Source: Fibrisoma montanum (GTDB lineage: Bacteria > Bacteroidota > Bacteroidia > Cytophagales > Spirosomataceae). Taken from it: a stretch of DNA of 64,000 nt. How positions within the stretch are numbered: position 1 is the stretch's first letter; each line of letters opens with the position of its first letter. The notes below the pieces were generated by a model. The model had not been told where the DNA came from. It searched no databases and saw only the letters and a list, made by a program, of their open reading frames with translations. Below, one piece after another: positions 61,568 to 64,000 of this stretch. The stretch spans positions 434,001 to 498,000 of the forward strand of contig NZ_QXED01000002.1 of the NCBI RefSeq assembly GCF_003583365.1, given 5' to 3'. The translations under genes and the position numbers were made by a program.

Positions 61568-63241
61568 ATGCACGTTGACGCAGTAAAAGCACAGAGTAGT
61601 ACCACCGAACCGCTTCGCCAGAATCATACCTGGATTACTACGTTGGATCGGTATCCGCTGGGGGTTTGCCTTACGCTTTTCGGTATTGCCACCGCCGTTA
61701 ACCTCTACAAACCGTTTCACATTGATGATACCTACCATCTTGAAGCCGCGCAGTGGATTCAACAACAGCCGCTCAGGCCAATGTCGGGTCAGATAAACTG
61801 GTATCAGCATAAAGAGCCAATGTACCAGGCTAATCAGCCTCCCCTGTATTTCTACCTGATAGCCGCCGTCGGTAGTCTGTTTGGCTACGCTGAGGTAAGC
61901 CTTCACCTGATGCAGGCTTTCTTTACGTTTCTGGCTATCTACTTTTTTCAGCAGATTGCCCGGCTTCTGCGTGTTGAGAACGGCGGATTGCTGACCGCTT
62001 TCTTTACGCTTTCGCCGGCTTTTCTGGTCAGTCAGAACCTGATGGTCGATGTGCCGCTGGTGGCCCTCATGCTTGCCTTTTTCTATGTGCTATTAACACC
62101 CCGTATGCCTACCGACCGGATGCGGTATCTGCTTGCTGGTGCTACGTTGAGTGTCTCGCTGCTGATCAAATACTCAAGCATACCATTGGTGGTTGTACTG
62201 CTGGTCATTATTCTGTTCAGAAAGCACTATGCGTACCTATGGGCTGTGTTGATACCTATTGGGGTGTTGGCGGTATGGTCGTACGCCAACCTTCAGGAAT
62301 ACGGCTCCATTCATCTGTTGGATCGACCGCGGGCTTCCTGGTCATTTGGTCGTTTTGCTCATACGATAAAAATGCTGCTCATTGGGCTGGGTGCTATTTC
62401 GCCATTTACCCTGCTGTTCTACCTAGGCTTGATTCGGCGGCAACGCAGCCCGCCTACGGCCTGGGTAGTCCTGCCTTTGGGTGGTATGGTGGGTTTTGTG
62501 ATGGCAACTTACACGCAGGTTATTTCTGAACAGGTGGCGTACCGGCTGCTATACGGCTTATTTCTGCTCAATGGCCTGGGATTGCTTGGCTTGACGACAC
62601 GGCGGGGGAAGGACGTAGTCATGGCCGTACGTACTGGCCATAAGCCAGACGAGCCACCCTTTGTCTTTCTGCTTTGGGTGGGCTCGGTAGCGACATTTAT
62701 GGTGCTGTTTTCGCCGTTTATGGCCACAAGGCACATCCTGCTGATGCTGCCCCCAATGCTGTTCCTGTGTGCTCCGCTGCTTAAGCGGGTTCCATCGGCC
62801 ATCGCTGCGTTTGGGGTGGGATTCGCGTTCTGTCTGGGCGTAATGCTCGCCGTATCAGATTGGTGCTACGCTGATTTTTACCGGCAGACGGCGCGTGAAA
62901 TCCGTAAACAATTGCCGTCAGATCGGCGGGTGTGGGCATTGGGCCACTGGGGATGGCAGTGGTACGCTACTCAGGCTGGTATGCAACCTTACGAATCGGG
63001 GCTGTCGCCCTTGAAAACAGGCGATTACGTAGTGATACCGCTTGGCGTAGACCGTCAGACGCTGAGTGCTGATGTTCGAACCAGGGTGGTTAAACGCATC
63101 GTACCAAACGGTACGTTACTCACTTTTTTTTCGACCGGTCACGTTGCCCGGTTTTACGCAGGCACGTCGTGGCATCTGACGAGGGCGCCGATCGATACGG
63201 TCGTTATCTACGAAGTGGCGGGAAGATACCCTAAGCCCTGA
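61568..63241 (+). CDS. GT-C (GT39/ArnT-like) membrane glycosyltransferase
   Basis: A 557-residue integral membrane protein with about ten hydrophobic segments. The catalytic loop HIDDTYHLEAAQW (acidic DD motif) after the first segment and ANQPPLYFYLIAAVGSLFG match PMT-2/ArnT-type enzymes that use polyprenyl-phosphate sugars. The C-terminal part is a soluble periplasmic region. The ATG at 61568 is preferred; the longer frame to 61457 adds an implausible N-terminus. The acceptor, possibly lipid A or a surface polysaccharide, is unknown. Confidence 0.85.
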   Translation: MHVDAVKAQSSTTEPLRQNHTWITTLDRYPLGVCLTLFGIATAVNLYKPFHIDDTYHLEAAQWIQQQPLRPMSGQINWYQHKEPMYQANQPPLYFYLIAAVGSLFGYAEVSLHLMQAFFTFLAIYFFQQIARLLRVENGGLLTAFFTLSPAFLVSQNLMVDVPLVALMLAFFYVLLTPRMPTDRMRYLLAGATLSVSLLIKYSSIPLVVVLLVIILFRKHYAYLWAVLIPIGVLAVWSYANLQEYGSIHLLDRPRASWSFGRFAHTIKMLLIGLGAISPFTLLFYLGLIRRQRSPPTAWVVLPLGGMVGFVMATYTQVISEQVAYRLLYGLFLLNGLGLLGLTTRRGKDVVMAVRTGHKPDEPPFVFLLWVGSVATFMVLFSPFMATRHILLMLPPMLFLCAPLLKRVPSAIAAFGVGFAFCLGVMLAVSDWCYADFYRQTAREIRKQLPSDRRVWALGHWGWQWYATQAGMQPYESGLSPLKTGDYVVIPLGVDRQTLSADVRTRVVKRIVPNGTLLTFFSTGHVARFYAGTSWHLTRAPIDTVVIYEVAGRYPKP

Positions 63242-63540
63242 TCACCTTTGACCCACCGGCGGAAAACGAGGGACGTAACGCCGGGGTGTTTCCGGAACCC
63301 TCCGCGATGCTTATCTTTGTCGTACGGGCTTACTGAAGGTGCCAACGGAAAACCAGCCCCGTGTTGCCGGAACACGTAGTAGGCACCCTGTTTCAGGGAC
63401 CAGCATGTCCGGTTGTACCCACCTGTTTTCGTACTCGCAGCCTGGCCTGCATCAGCGCGGTGTCGGCCAGTGCAGTTAGACAGAAGAGATACGCTGGCCG
63501 TCTGAAAGCAGGCTGCGCCGTAAGTAACCAATAGCTTTTG
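63242..63540. other. Intergenic region, 299 bases
   Basis: Between the GT39 gene and the OmpR-type regulator. Nothing convincing was seen: no hairpin with T-run, no exact -7 element, no RNA gene. A minus-strand open frame crosses it but has no gene features. Confidence 0.5.
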
Positions 63541-64000
63541 CATGAAAATTCTATTAGTCGAAGACGAAGATCGGTTGGCTTCGTTTATCCGCAAAGGTAT
63601 GTCGGCCGAAGGGTATGAGGTTGAAGTGGGCTATGATGGACGTACGGGCCTGTCGCTGTTTCGCCGGGATATATATGACATTATCATACTGGACGTGAAT
63701 CTGCCCCAAATCAATGGGTTTGAACTGTGCCGGTTGATTCGGTCGGAGAACGAGACCGTTGCCATACTGATGCTGACTGCTTTGGATAGTATGGCCGATA
63801 AGTCGGATGGCTTTAACGCCGGCGCCGACGATTACCTCACCAAACCGTTCGAGTTTCAGGAATTGCTGCTCCGGGTCAGAGCGCTGATGCGTCGGCACGG
63901 CGGTTCCAAACAAACCCAGGTTCTCCGGCTGGCCGATCTGGAACTGAACCTGGATACTAAAACCGTAACGCGAGCCGGCAAACGCATCGACCTGACCACC
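63541..64000 (+). CDS. OmpR/PhoB-family response regulator (partial, 3' end off window)
   Basis: The first 153 residues are visible. The receiver has E7/D8, phosphoacceptor D51 in IILDVNLPQINGFELC, T in LMLTALDS and K in DDYLTKPFEFQELLLRVRALMRR. After residue 125 the winged-helix output domain begins (LADLELNLDTKTVTRAGK). The layout matches CusR/CopR-like or PhoB-like members; a kinase gene would be expected just outside the window. It could be a PhoB candidate for the PHO-box-like sites, but nothing here proves that. Confidence 0.92.

Noticed and set aside
63208-63594. Minus-strand 128-codon frame between GT39 and the OmpR-type regulator
   Set aside because: It overlaps both neighbours and reads as random sequence.

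Overview
The window reads as a chromosomal segment of a Bacteroidota bacterium, most likely order Cytophagales and close to Spirosoma/Fibrella-type genera. This rests on two large secreted proteins with type IX secretion (T9SS) C-terminal sorting domains, LytS/LytTR two-component genes, lipoprotein signals of the family type, GIN-domain and lmo0937-type proteins, and several exact matches to the Bacteroidota -7 promoter element TAnnTTTG. No rRNA, tRNA, CRISPR array or replication origin was seen. Base composition is GC-rich except for one clear AT-rich island at 26285-29407.

Layout. 1-3045: an ABC exporter pair whose permease is fused to a peptidase-type domain and runs off the left edge. 3308-5045: a LytS/LytTR two-component pair. 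5208-7829: secreted GH38-like enzyme. 8139-11780: giant secreted choice-of-anchor I protein. 11837-23062: housekeeping and metabolic genes (recO, FAH-family enzyme, AraC/NmrA divergent pair, GMC dehydrogenase pair, S8 protease, purK, GIN protein, a lone MacB-type ATPase, class IV aminotransferase). 23146-26115: TolC and MacA-like adaptor without a permease. 26285-29665: AT-rich island with an OLD-like ATPase, an unknown partner, a PIN toxin/antitoxin pair and a decayed helicase tail. 29714-39923: gpsA, T9SS metalloprotease, HIT, greA, fmt, a deacetylase remnant, folA, an orphan eutC and dprA. 40127-46947: a tandemly duplicated two-gene cassette, PhoX-type phosphatase plus di-haem peroxidase with an imelysin-like front half. 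47007-56619: GT2, nitroreductase, MerR, alaS, a sensor kinase with an ethylene-receptor-type membrane domain and its response regulator, a LytTR regulator and an ABC-F ATPase. 56831-64000: 7TM-type kinase, an MNT/HEPN toxin-antitoxin pair bracketed by 70-base direct repeats, a metallo-beta-lactamase enzyme, a GT39 glycosyltransferase and a truncated OmpR-type regulator.

How parts fit together. The choice-of-anchor I gene and both PhoX genes share an upstream arrangement: tandem TAATATT-like heptamers exactly 11 bases apart, then 7-8 bases, then a TAnnTTTG-like element. This looks like a PHO-box regulon and would make phosphate starvation the common theme of 8139-11780 and 40127-46947. In both PhoX cassettes a strong hairpin lies between phosphatase and peroxidase, suggesting lower expression of the second gene.

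Most striking observations: the seven-residue ethylene-binding signature in the kinase at 52153-53316, the duplicated PhoX/peroxidase cassette with its operator-like repeats, the AT-rich ATPase cassette, the repeat-bracketed MNT/HEPN pair, and a dispersed family of inverted TTTGTAGTTTGTGG repeats in front of housekeeping genes.
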